A DNA stretch of 64,000 nucleotides from positions 19,137,550 through 19,201,549 of the forward strand of contig CM053243.1 in the NCBI GenBank assembly GCA_028583405.1, given 5' to 3'. The translations under genes and the position numbers were made by a program. Positions 30,470 to 40,952 of the stretch are shown in pieces (positions within the stretch are counted from its first letter, which is position 1; each line of letters begins with the position of its first letter). This stretch comes from Pogonophryne albipinna. Lineage: Eukaryota > Chordata > Actinopteri > Perciformes > Artedidraconidae. Below the pieces are notes generated by a model. That model was not told where the DNA came from. It did no database searches and worked only from the letters and a program-made list of their open reading frames with translations.

Positions 30470-31560
30470 CCAGCTCCTAAAGCATAATCAGGCTACAGCC
30501 GTTGTGTATTTTATTATGTGAAGCACTAAATGGCCTTAGAAAAATATCGACTCTTTGTTTGTAGATATCTACTAAACTACAGCAAATAAAGAGAGTAATG
30601 TAGGCCTGTTATACTGAGTGATATATATTGTACACTGCTCTGCTTTCTGCACGGACCTCACAGCTGTTCTCAATGTAAACATCGCGACGCGATGAAAGCA
30701 GTTTCTAAAATAATATCCAGGGGATGCATGCAGAGCTGTCATTGGCTGAGATAAGTCCGGCCTTGCGTCACGTCTCCACCGTTCCCGGAAATGCATCTGT
30801 GGAGGAACCATCAGTGTATCCTCGGTTATAGCTCCTCCAGAGAGCCTCCTCGATGCTCGTTGCTCGGTCCTCGGTGTGCATTTAGAGAAATTAGATGTCC
30901 TTCAAAATGGCGCGCTGAAATTCATTTCCGGATCACTACCGGAGGACCGAGGAGTCGAGGAGGGGAAATTTGAGTATTGAGAAGCCTCTCACGGCTCCTT
31001 CGTGGATGCATTTCCGGCAACAGAGATGTTTCAAAGAGTCGTGACGCACGGCCGGACTTATCTCAGCCAATGACAGCTCTGCATGCATCCCCTGGATATT
31101 ATTTTATTAACTGCTTTCATCGCGACACGATGTTTACAGTGAGAACAGCTGTGAGGTCCATGCAGAAAGCAGAGCAGTGTGTATAATATATGTATCACTC
31201 GTATAACAGGCCTACTCTCTTTATTTGCTGTAGTTTAGTAGATATCTACAAACAAAGAGTCGATATTTTTCTAAAACCATTTAGTGCTTCACAATAAAAT
31301 ACACAACGGCTGTAGCCTGTTTTAGGAGCTGTATGTGCTTGTGTGTGGTGTAGGTGTGTGTGGTACAGTGTGTGCGTAGATGCAGCGGACAGACAGGTCC
31401 CAGTTGGTTTGGTGTCCTCTGCTTACTTTTAATACTTGTAAATAAAGCTTTTGGCCTGTAATTTATTTTCCTCATTGTTGCGACCAGAGGGGAGAGGGGG
31501 GGATATATCCAGTCTCTGGTATTGTTACGTTATTATGAGAGTGCTCTGTTTGATTCTGAA

Positions 31561-31587
31561 ATTGTATATATTTATATAAATATATAC

Positions 31588-31633
<46 letters not shown>
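31561..31633. repeat. compound (AT)n(GT)n tract
   Basis: AT-rich run passing directly into a GT run. Its inverted partner in the left arm is the CA/AT tract near 30162-30200. Confidence 0.9.
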
Positions 31634-31635
<2 letters not shown>

Positions 31636-32027
31636 GCATCTGTAGCCTGTTATTGTCTCATTATACCCCACTGTGAATGAATCAAAGTAAATATATAAGT
31701 GGTCATGAACACATCTGTCCATCAGACAGAGGGCTGCTGTGCCTCCTGTCATCATTAATGGACGTCTCTTTAAAATGACCGCTCAGAGGAGAGGAGTTCT
31801 CATTTCTCTAACCGCCTGCTGCTTCCCCTCCTCTCTCCTCGGTTCCCCTCCTCGGCTCCTCCGCTCGCATCTCCTGTGGGCGGGACTAAGTATTGAGGAT
31901 AGGAGTCGAGGAGGGGAGTCGAGGAGGGGAGTTAGAGAAATGAGAAAGGGCCAGTGTCACTACCCGATCCGTTCCCCTGCCCGACCGGTGCTGCGCATGT
32001 GCGAGATGGTCCGCCATATGAATTTAA

Positions 32028-32111
32028 CTTCTGTTAGACAGCCATATGCCATACATTTTTGCATACATTCACAGTAAATATTTATTCAGTATGATAGCTG
32101 TCTAACAGAAG
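32028..32111 (-). mobile_element. 84 bp palindrome-ended unit, copy 2 (flipped)
   Basis: Same 15 bp inverted ends as copy 1; the interior reads as the reverse complement of copy 1. It is flanked on both sides by inverted copies of GTTAAAT.CAT, with the left copy running straight into ATGGCGGACCATCTCGCAC inverted, that is, lacking about 180 bp present on the right. Confidence 0.85.
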
Positions 32112-32346
32112 TTAAATCCATTTCTCACTTATTCTGACAATGTACTTAACCCCAAATAAAAGAACCCAATAAAAAGAGTTGTTAAATAATAGTGAAGTCA
32201 CGTTGTAATAACAATAACTCATCTCTCTCTCGTTTTCTTTTTGAGCTTTGCTAAAAGCCACTGTGTCAAGTGTCCATCTTGGGTTGCCGTCCGGAGTTGT
32301 CCAATATGGCGGACCATCTCGCACATGCGCAGTACCAATCGGGCAG
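32112..32346 (+). repeat. direct copy of 29366-29587
   Basis: The sequence from GTTAAATCCATTTCTCAC to GCGCAGTACCAATCGGGCAG repeats 29366-29587 in the same orientation at high identity, with a few small insertions. It extends the repeat beyond the palindrome edge. Confidence 0.85.
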
Positions 32347-32902
32347 GGGGACGGATCCAAGCCCCCAGGAAGTGCGCCGGAGTCTGATGAGAATATTCGT
32401 TGTGGCCAAACGGCGGTACTACACTTCCTTTAGGTTGCTGGGCCCGGAAACACTTTTTCCCATTGACTTACATTGGGAAAGAGTGGTCTGTAACTCGTTG
32501 GATAATTTTTTTAAAACTAAATAAACAACCCAGTATGAACACTTGTATAGCCCTTATTAAAAACATTCGTTCCTCAAGTTGTAAAAATGTGCTAATAACG
32601 TTATTCTGAGAGTTATTTCCCTCTGCATTATATACGCGCATCTAACCCACGGGACCGCGCCGCCCGGCAAGTTCATGTTACGTGTTCAGCACTACATGCG
32701 TTTATCTTTACCCATGGATGCACAATAAGAACGGACCATATCGCCCACGGACCTGTAATAATGGATATTGCACATGTTTGCTGTAATTCATCATTTGTAA
32801 AATATTATAGCCTACTACATGGGCTGTATGATGTAAATGTTGTACCGTAAATGTTGTATTAAATAAAGTTAATATTACCGACGTAGATTAACGTCCCTGT
32901 AG
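32347..32902. repeat. probable interspersed repeat material, unclassified
   Basis: Contains phrases such as ACACTTTTTCCCATTGACTT that I recognise as recurrent in fish genomes, but boundaries and family are unknown. No coding frame of note. Confidence 0.35.
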
Positions 32903-32936
32903 CTTCTTATTGCACTAAGAAGCTTATTGCACTGTG

Positions 32937-32989
<53 letters not shown>

Positions 32990-32997
32990 TGCAATAA
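32903..32997. repeat. hairpin pair with (AT)n core
   Basis: CTTCTTA-TTGCAC-TAAGAAG forms one small hairpin (32903-32922). Directly after it, TTATTGCACTGT (32924-32935) and ACAGTGCAATAA (32986-32997) are perfect inverses enclosing about 50 bp of AT repeat, giving a cruciform-prone structure. Confidence 0.85.
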
Positions 32998-33421
32998 TTC
33001 TTTCATGCTAAATGAAGCTCTGTTACAGCGTAATATAAGTACATAACGATTGATGTGTACATTAGCATAATTACTAGCTAGCCGCTAGCTGCTAACTGCC
33101 GCCTCGTTAATATGAAATCCATCATAATAACAACCCATTACCATGCTGTCATGAACGCGCGGTGCTGTTACGTGTACGCAAATTGACGTGCTTGATGTGA
33201 ACGAGCATTTTGGTTAAAGTTGCGCATGCGCTATGAGCGCATATACGGGTACTTCTCAGGCATGCCGGGTAATCTGTGACGTTTCACTCTCTCAAAAGTT
33301 GGGCCATTTTGTCATCATGCGCCAATGAGCAACTCTCATAGGAATGAATGAGGCCCCGCCTCCCACGCTGTATCCAGTTCTTATTATACATCCATGGACG
33401 GATCGGGTAGTGACAGAGAGG
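32998..33421. repeat. unclassified repeat-like sequence
   Basis: The stretch around 33290-33392 ends in TATCCAGTTCTTATTATACA, resembling the end of the family at 14765-15265. The remainder is unassigned. CGGATCGGGTAGTGAC at about 33399 also occurs, inverted, near 31962 in the palindrome. Confidence 0.4.
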
Positions 33422-33605
33422 AGGCTTGTTTGAGACAAGCGAGACCTGCGCAGTTGCGATCAACGTCTTGCTAGTGCGTTGCATGATGGTTAGTCATTTT
33501 TGTCCGACTTGCTCTGGAGGCTCGCCTACATGAGACGTTGAAATCTCGCGGGACAAAGACGCCCGCAGCCTTGAGAGCGAGGCGCGGCGAGGCAGCGCAG
33601 TTCCT
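33422..33605 (+). repeat. left arm of a 1.1 kb inverted repeat
   Basis: About 183 bp matching the reverse complement of 34349-34530 (shared phrases GAGACAAGCGAGACCTGCGC and TCTCGCGGGACAAAGACGCC). Right after it, CTCTCCACGGGCTGGGGAAG matches, inverted, 29606-29625 of the palindromic island, so the two repeat systems are related. Confidence 0.8.
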
Positions 33606-33849
33606 CTCCACGGGCTGGGGAAGCGAAATGCTTGATGGGAAACGACTCGCTGGTATCTCGAGCTGAGCGCTCATTGGTGGTTTTTACCACGTGCTGCTGA
33701 TGAAACTCTCCAATTGGCTCGGTAAAAATGTGTTGTTGTTTATGTCAGTTTTTCGTTCCACAATGTTTATCATCATGAATATATACTATACTTGCACTGC
33801 TTACCGTTTTCATTCTTTATATATCTTAGCATATTCATACCTATGATTC

Positions 33850-34068
33850 ATACACACTGTTCATACTGCTCACAGGCTGCTGTGTATATCTAGTGTATTC
33901 ATACCCCTCACTGTTTATTCATCATTCAATTCATTCTATCTTTTATTCTGTAGATTGTGTACATTACTTTTCACTTTACTGCTTGTTGCACTCCTGGTTA
34001 GAAGCTAAACTGCATTTCGTTGTCTCAGTACCTGTAATATGTGCAATAACAATAAAGTTGAATCTAAT
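33850..34068 (+). mobile_element. probable non-LTR retroposon 3' end
   Basis: Ends CATTTCGTTGTCTCAGTACC ... CAATAACAATAAAGTTGAAT followed by CTAATCTT. This 3' UTR phrase and AATCT-type tail are familiar from teleost non-LTR retroposons; the family name is uncertain. It lies between the two arms at 33422 and 34349. Confidence 0.5.
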
Positions 34069-34139
34069 CTTGAGCAGGAACAAATGTATTTACTTAGTAC
34101 ATATCAGACATTAACGATTAAACACATGTGTGCATTCTT

Positions 34140-34290
34140 TATAAATGGAAACCGAGTCAAGCCGACTCCGGAGGTGGCGGTATGCACCTTCAAGCTGTTT
34201 ACAATCCGCCAAAAAACCGAGAGAAGAAGAAGAAGAAGACGAAGCCGACTCCGAGCTGTGCTTCAGGCGAGCTTTTTGAGACATCCCCCG
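34140..34290. repeat. unclassified repeat with (GAA)n core
   Basis: CCGGAGGTGGCGG ... AATCCGCCAAAAAACCGAGA followed by about 16 bp of GAA repeat and a second AAGCCGACTCCG. Similar gene-desert repeats with GAA runs are frequent in fish. Confidence 0.4.
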
Positions 34291-34348
34291 GCTGCGATCG
34301 GCTATTCTCGTCTACTTTCGGGGTGAGCCGCATCGTCTCAAACAAGCC

Positions 34349-34530
34349 TAGGAACTGCGCCGCCTCGCCGCGCCTCGCTCTCAAGGCTGTAGGCGTCTTT
34401 GTCCCGCGAGATTTCAACGTCTCATGTAGGCGAGCCTCCAGAGCAAGTCGGACATGACTAACCATCATGCAACTCACTAGCAAGACGTTGATCGCAACTG
34501 CGCAGGTCTCGCTTGTCTCAAACAAGCCTA
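34349..34530 (-). repeat. right arm of a 1.1 kb inverted repeat
   Basis: Reverse complement of 33422-33605. The word GTCTCAAACAAGCCTA occurs both just before this arm (34335-34350) and at its end (34515-34530), so the arm is bracketed by a 16 bp direct repeat. Confidence 0.8.
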
Positions 34531-37500
34531 TAACTTTGCACAATCAAATTATTCATACCAAATGTAAATCATCTTATACATGTTGATATATTTTGTATCA
34601 ATTTGTCTCAGGGGACTTTACAATATGTACAGAATACAACACCCTCTGTCCTTAGAACCAGAAAAACTCCCAAAGAAACCCCACAGGTAGCCTACTGGGG
34701 AAACATCTGGGGACGTTTTTTTGTAACAAACATATTGAGTACATGAGAGTATACAGGTACAGAGCCTCAAGTGGCCAACTGCAACATTAGTGATGCTTAC
34801 ATATTATTGCGTTGCCTATTATTCAGAAATTGGTCAATCTGCCTACATTTGGTTTATTAAATATTTGTTTCGCTAGCCACTATTTCTGGACTGTTTTATT
34901 CGGTATTAAAGATCTTAGTAGTTCAGATGGAAATCATTCTCAATAAGATTATTTATGTATTCATGTATGTGACAGTTTGAGTAATAGTTTTAAGATAAAA
35001 TGTTTTTGGCCACACTGCAACACATGTGCTACAGTTATGTGAGCATATTGCTGAAATTACAGCACAGTCCTGCACTGCTCTTGGCAGCTTGTTAAGCACA
35101 CAGGAAATCGGGAACATGTACAGACAATTCTCTCTCTATATATATATACAGGAACACACCACGAACATAAATAAACATACGATTCCAGACAGTGCAAGCA
35201 TGGTTTCTACTCTCACTTTATTTCTTTATGGCTTTGACTTTATACCGTCTTTCCAGATAGGTGCATTTGGGTTCACTGTGAGCTATTAGAGGAATTAAAA
35301 AGAGAAACAGCAGAGAGGTGAGGGGGGAGAAAGGGTGAGTCGGGAGGGAACAGGTTAGTGGAGCAGAACTCGGCTTGATGCAGCCCAGCTGACTGACTCA
35401 CCTAGAAAAAAAGGGCTGGGGGTGGATGGCTGATGAGAAGAGAGAGAAAGTTATCCTGCAGGATGAGGAAATGGTTGAAACAAGTTTGAAAGGGAAAATA
35501 CAAACATGGAAACAATGTCACATGCTTAGCTATTAATGGAAAATAAAATAAGATTTCTTCTAGCAGAAAAAGTGAAGAACAGATACATAGATTAAAAAAC
35601 ATTAAGGTTGAAGCTTGCTTCTTAGAAAGTCCTCGTTCTAATAGCTTATCCTTGAGAAGTGTATTGAACTACACCTATGCTTTTACGTTTAACCTATAGG
35701 TTATTAGCCTGCAGAAAGAGGTTTGTTTTAGCTTATGTATTCAAGCTGTGCTTAGCCAACCGACAAATTGACAACATCGCAAAAAATAAAGGCTCTGGGC
35801 AATGTAGTGTTGATGAACTCTCATGAGGAGGCACACAGCATGTTGAGGTTCAGCAGTGAGCTTCTAATCACTAAAAACAATTGGGATACAAGCCCTACTA
35901 AAAATGTGATATGTTTTTCTATTGTACAGGTGTAAAGAATACAGGTGCACTTTTACTTGAATCTGGAGTCAGTAGCTACTAGATGAATAACTGAGATCCT
36001 TACACCGTTTTTCTCTTGCACTGAAACCATTAACTGCTGCAGCATCTAAGAGCAGTCATTTAAAACCAAAGTCACAGTTTGATTCTCATAAATATTGAAA
36101 TGCTTCTCGGTTGAAAAAAGAAGAAAAGAAAATGTAAAAACTTATATGAGCATCTCACATGTGTTTTATTATTACATGTGTGCAATAGCCAAGGACGAAG
36201 CATTGTGTTTTCAGGTTGTCAGTCTCATTCTCAGGAACGCAATTTCTCTGGAAGACCTTGAGGGAATTTTTTCACATTTTGCACAAACTTCCACTTGGAC
36301 TCAAGGATGGACTGATTTTAATTTGATGTTAGGATTACAGCAGAATATAAATGGTGCTCACTGTGGCATTCAGAACCACACTGAATTGTAAATGAAGAAT
36401 AAGGAATACTGTCTTCTTGCTTCTCGACGTGCTTTAATAACCATTAACATGCTTGCTATTTTATGCTAGTGTATTTATTCATATTTCTATATTAATTGTA
36501 TTTATTTTTTAACCTTTGGTGTCAGCTGTAGCAGCTCCAGGCTCCGTATCCAGTATGTTCAGATACAGCGTCTGCAAATTCAGGGTGTGAAAAAAGCATG
36601 TCTAAAGGTGTTGCGTTAGGGACTAGAAAGAGAGTATTAATCAGGATCACAGCATTTTTTCTAAAGGACACGCCTAACACTAATCTAAGACTGTTTTTTG
36701 TGTTGTGTTCAAAAACAGTAGACATGGCCTATGAGTTAGCCTTAACATGATGTTAGCTGTCATCTAATGGTGATAGAGGTGTAGGCCTATGCTTTGTTGA
36801 TAGAAGATGAGGACTGTTTGATGTGTTTGGTGGCTCGGGTGGCATGCTAGTTAGCTTAACATGGTCTTTGATTAATTGTCACCTATCAGATCGCAGAGTA
36901 GATTTAAGATGGTACAGCCTGATACACACCAGGGCTGTTAGGGGCCAAAGGAATGGTCACCGTCGTCTTGACATATTTTACTGTGTATTAAAAAACATTG
37001 TATACGCAAATCCGGGGAAGTATCTGGGAGTAAACAAGTAGCCATTAGAAGGGGTGGTGTCTCGCTACAAAACCTAGTGTTTGAATGACAAAACGCACAT
37101 CTGATCATCTGATTAGTCTATATATAACCTTAAATGCTAAGTGACAGTAAAGCTATATGAATCACAAAAAAAAACATCAATGATTGGTTCTTGTTCAAAC
37201 TCAACGTGGTCAGTGTATGAGACGACTTGGAGCCAACACACCCTCTCCTCCTGATTAGCAACTCTGATTATTCACACTCAGACAGACGGAGCAGAGCAGC
37301 GTCACCCAATGAGAATCTGTGTTCATCGAGGAATTGCTGTATCTTGACATGATAATCTTCTTTTTAAATGCACCACTGCGCTCTTTCCCCCCACCATAGA
37401 GCACTGCCGACAGCTCATACATTATCATCGAGTGCCTTTTCTCTTTCCTTCCCCTTCTCTCTCCGTGTCACACCCACTGACTCCCCCTCACACCGTCCTC

Positions 37501-38946
37501 CCGCGTCGCTCTCTCTTGCTGGAGTGTCGCGGTGTGAAAACCTCATTATGTTCTGCTACTGGACCTGCAAACTAAATTGGACAGAGAGCTATGGTGCGGG
37601 TCTGAGCCAGTGTGTTTTGGTGTGAGTGTGGATGCAAACGCATGCATGCCTGTTTGTTTGTGTGTGTGTGCAGTCACCTGTATGTGTGATCAGTGGTGAA
37701 TAAATCAGGAAGGGCTCCATCAGTGTAACAGTGTCCATGTGGTGAGAATTTCCCCTTTTTGGAACACTGGGTAACTGTGATGGCAGCGTGATTTGGCCCG
37801 TTTGATGATAATAGGCCTAAGTCTTTAACTGGCGCCTCATTCACTCTTCTTTGCTGCTGGCCCTCAGCTATTACACTTAACATACTCTCTTGTTCAATAT
37901 AAAACATTCCCTAGCACCAATGTGTCCTTTTATGGGCGTAGATATACATTAGGGAACATATGGTTCATTATTTTGTAGATTTCAAAATCCGGAGATCATA
38001 AAAGAAGGATCACTAACCTTGGAGTCAAATATGTTTTCATCTTTGATGGAAAATGATGGTCCAATGCAGAGTGTTGTAAACATCAGACACTGTCTTGTGT
38101 TGTGAGGATCTGGTTTTAATGCTGGTTACTTGAATGTGAGATAACAGTGTCTGCTTTGCCCAGTCTGATCTCAGTTTTGGATGAAGCTGTCTCTCCCTGG
38201 AGCATCTCTGGGATACAGAACACACACACTGATTGTAAGCCATTTCCAAACTTGTGATGTATTGAACAAAGAAAGATGGCTCGATGAGGAACAGAGCATA
38301 TTTCTCGGAGGACAATCCAACTCATCAAATTGGCCAGTCTAACAGCTAGAAGGACCAATTAGAAAGAGGATTAAATTATGCTCAGGGATAGAGAGAATGT
38401 AAAACTTGGTTAACTTTGCATTAGAGTCGTTTCCTTGCCTCTTACAGTGAGTCAGAAGTGGACGAAGAGTAGCTTTCCAAAACAGCCTCATTCATCATCC
38501 TACGCAGCCCTATCTTTCTATGTCAGGGATAGTTCACTTGGACTGCCCAGGTGTGACGAAAAAGGAAAAATAAATCCTCTTAACTAACCAGACGTTTCTG
38601 CATCAGCCAGAGAGCCTGACAGAAATCGGAAAGAAAACAGAAATCATACCCGAACAAAATACTACAGAGCGAACATTGGAAAAGTTAGGCTTTGAAAACA
38701 GTTACAGGAAAAGTTTGCCCTTATTTTTGTTGCATTTGCAGTCATTTTCACATTCTAATTGTCATATTTCTAAACACGAGAGATGCACTGACTGCAGACG
38801 TGTCAACTCTGTTCGAGAAGCTACATGTATTGAAAGCCGACTTAAATGTTTGAGAACATGTCACTAGAAATATTTTCTTATAGCAACTTAAATTAGTGCT
38901 CAAACAGACATCGTGAGGTAGAATAATTTAATTGTGAAATCGCAAA
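34531..38946. other. long non-coding stretch, nothing firmly recognised
   Basis: No exon with family motifs, RNA gene or mobile element recognised. The part at 37240-37640 is pyrimidine-rich with several CpGs (CTCCCGCGTCGCTC, GTGTCGCGGTG) and a CCAAT word, and might be a promoter or first exon on either strand; see the findings. Confidence 0.35.
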
Positions 38947-38947
38947 C

Positions 38948-38980
<33 letters not shown>
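38947..38980. repeat. (CAA)n microsatellite
   Basis: About 11 CAA units. Confidence 0.95.
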
Positions 38981-38984
<4 letters not shown>

Positions 38985-39488
38985 TGTCAGAAACACTTGG
39001 CCCCGTCAGCTTTACGTTCATACCATAGACTGTTCATACACACTGCCCTATGCTCCATATATGAAAAAATAAAACGTAGAAATATACAACTTCTTAAAGT
39101 ACTGCTGTTTGAAAATGCCCTGGGTTTAACCGTAATCCACATGTAATCGTAATCTTTGTTGTAAGGCTGCCTTCATGATCAACAGTAACACTGAGCTGTT
39201 GTTTTACTGTAGGGAGACACTGCTGGCTCACTATAGGGAATACTACCCTTTTGATGATGCAGGGCTGCACCCAAAGTTTCAATTATTATACGTCTACCTC
39301 GCTTGATTACATTACGCATTTAAGTTTCTTTTTTTTTACTGTAACTATATAGAGATCTGTAAGTTTGATATTTATTTTTCATGTATTTATCTTCACACTA
39401 TACCTGAGCTCTGCAGTGCTCTATAGTAAGTCAGGATGATTTATTTAAGTTGTTATGATGTAATGTACAAACAATGAAACTAGTCTAT
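38981..39488. other. non-coding stretch, nothing recognised
   Basis: No supported feature. Confidence 0.4.
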
Positions 39489-40952
39489 GGTTGCAGTCGA
39501 ATAGTCCATTTAGCTTAGGAACCTTCCTAACGGAGTGAAATGACCCGGAAATCCCTCAGTGGCAGCCATGATAAGTGTAAGGGAAACTTCTGCAGCAATG
39601 GAGAGTCAGGACTCAGAGAGACACGAGGAGAGTTGGAGCTTTTATGTCAAACACTGATGTTTATTTACAAGTATCGGCCGGAGAATTCATATCACAAGTC
39701 ACAGAGCAGCCAGTGGCTCTGACTGCCCGGGTGGGTTGCCACGTCAATTCTGACCACCCTCTCTCTCTCTCTCGAATAGACCTTTTAACTAGTTTACAGA
39801 GAGTTAATCCACATATTGGGGGATGGTGCGTAAACACTGGGAACACTGGAGATATCCCCGACATCTGGACTGCATTAGCACATTCCTTACGGGAGATAAC
39901 AGACTTAGGGTTGGTCGTAAATGTCCCCACACAGAAAGGTTAAATATCTTAGGAGTAAGACAGAATTATTCTCTCACAGTCCACTCTTTTCTCTTGATGA
40001 TAGGAAACGAGGTTTCAAACTTACTTTATAACCTCCTTTAGCTTAGGAACCACTGAACCTCCCTTGCCGAAAGGAGAGGAGAAAATGCTGCCCCACAATG
40101 CCTTGCAGCCGCAGCATTTGCCCTCACACAACAGTCGGCCGTTCACGGAAACAACCGATCATGACCGAGAAATTATATCATGAAAGTTACGGTGCTTATT
40201 AAGCTTTTTAAAATGTATGTGGTAACTTGCCAAAGTGCTTTGTTTTGAACGATCATCAGTATTATAATCAAAAAGAGAAATATGAACGTTAGTTTTTACT
40301 GAAATGATCAATTAAAGTCAACATTTCATAGTCTTTACTGAGCTGTGTGGGGTTTGTTCAACTTTTAAAAGATGTTTGAATGGTGATATACACAGTGATA
40401 GATGTTAAGGACTAATGTTTATAATATATACATCTGTATTGATTTTAAGATATTTTAATAGTTCATACAATCATACGTATTGGGATCATTTGTATTAATG
40501 TGGACCGGAGGGAGAGGGTAACGAGCATACGTTTCACTTTCCTTTTTTATTTCAATTCCAACTTTGGTCATGAAGAATATGTTTCTCTGTTGTCCACGTT
40601 CATAAAGCATAAACCAACAGCGTCAGAGCACGGTGCAGAGTCTCTAGATGAGTTTATAGTAGTCCCTCGTTCTTATCCATCCATGTTGTAGTCCGCTGTA
40701 TAGAAAACTGTAGTTTCCATAGTTTCCCCACAGCAGCAGACGCACATTCATGATGTCCGCTGGCGCATCATAAACACGTCGGATAGTGAAAGTGCAGTCG
40801 GATTCTCTAAAGTACTGCAGTCTCTTCTCCTAAGTCCTTTTGAATTCTCCTATCCACTATCCCTTAACCCCGTGACGTTTCACTCAGAGGTCAAGGGATA
40901 GACAATAGGGATAGACGTTAGGAGCTGATTTTTGGACTATTCGACCGCAACC
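39489..40952. mobile_element. 1.46 kb non-autonomous DNA transposon with inverted ends
   Basis: Left end GGTTGCAGTCGAATAGTCCA; the right end is the inverse of GGTTGCGGTCGAATAGTCCA (one mismatch). Flanks give TAT on both sides, suggesting a 3 bp target duplication as in PIF/Harbinger-type elements. No transposase frame. The word TTTAGCTTAGGAACC occurs at about 39510 and again at about 40038, so 39525-40037 may be a secondary insertion. Confidence 0.7.

Larger units (their letters stand above)
29282..32111. repeat. ~2.8 kb imperfect palindromic (foldback) mosaic
   Basis: Left segments reappear inverted on the right: 29550-29650 with 31930-32027, and 29860-30790 with 31010-31930. The centre (30790-30990) is an inverted copy of 29650-29850, so module order is A-B-C then B'-C'-A'. 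Landmark pairs are GAGCGGTCATATTAAAG / AAATGACCGCTC and AATAATATCCAGGGGATGCA / TGCATCCCCTGGATATTATT. The arms contain tandem CCTCCTCGACTCC units, a minisatellite and CA/AT tracts. No transposase frame is visible. Superfamily unknown; a foldback-type DNA element or nested copies of one family are the likeliest explanations. Confidence 0.8.

Noticed and set aside
38947..38980. CRISPR-like short repeats
   Set aside because: A simple CAA microsatellite; no spacer structure, and the sequence is eukaryotic.
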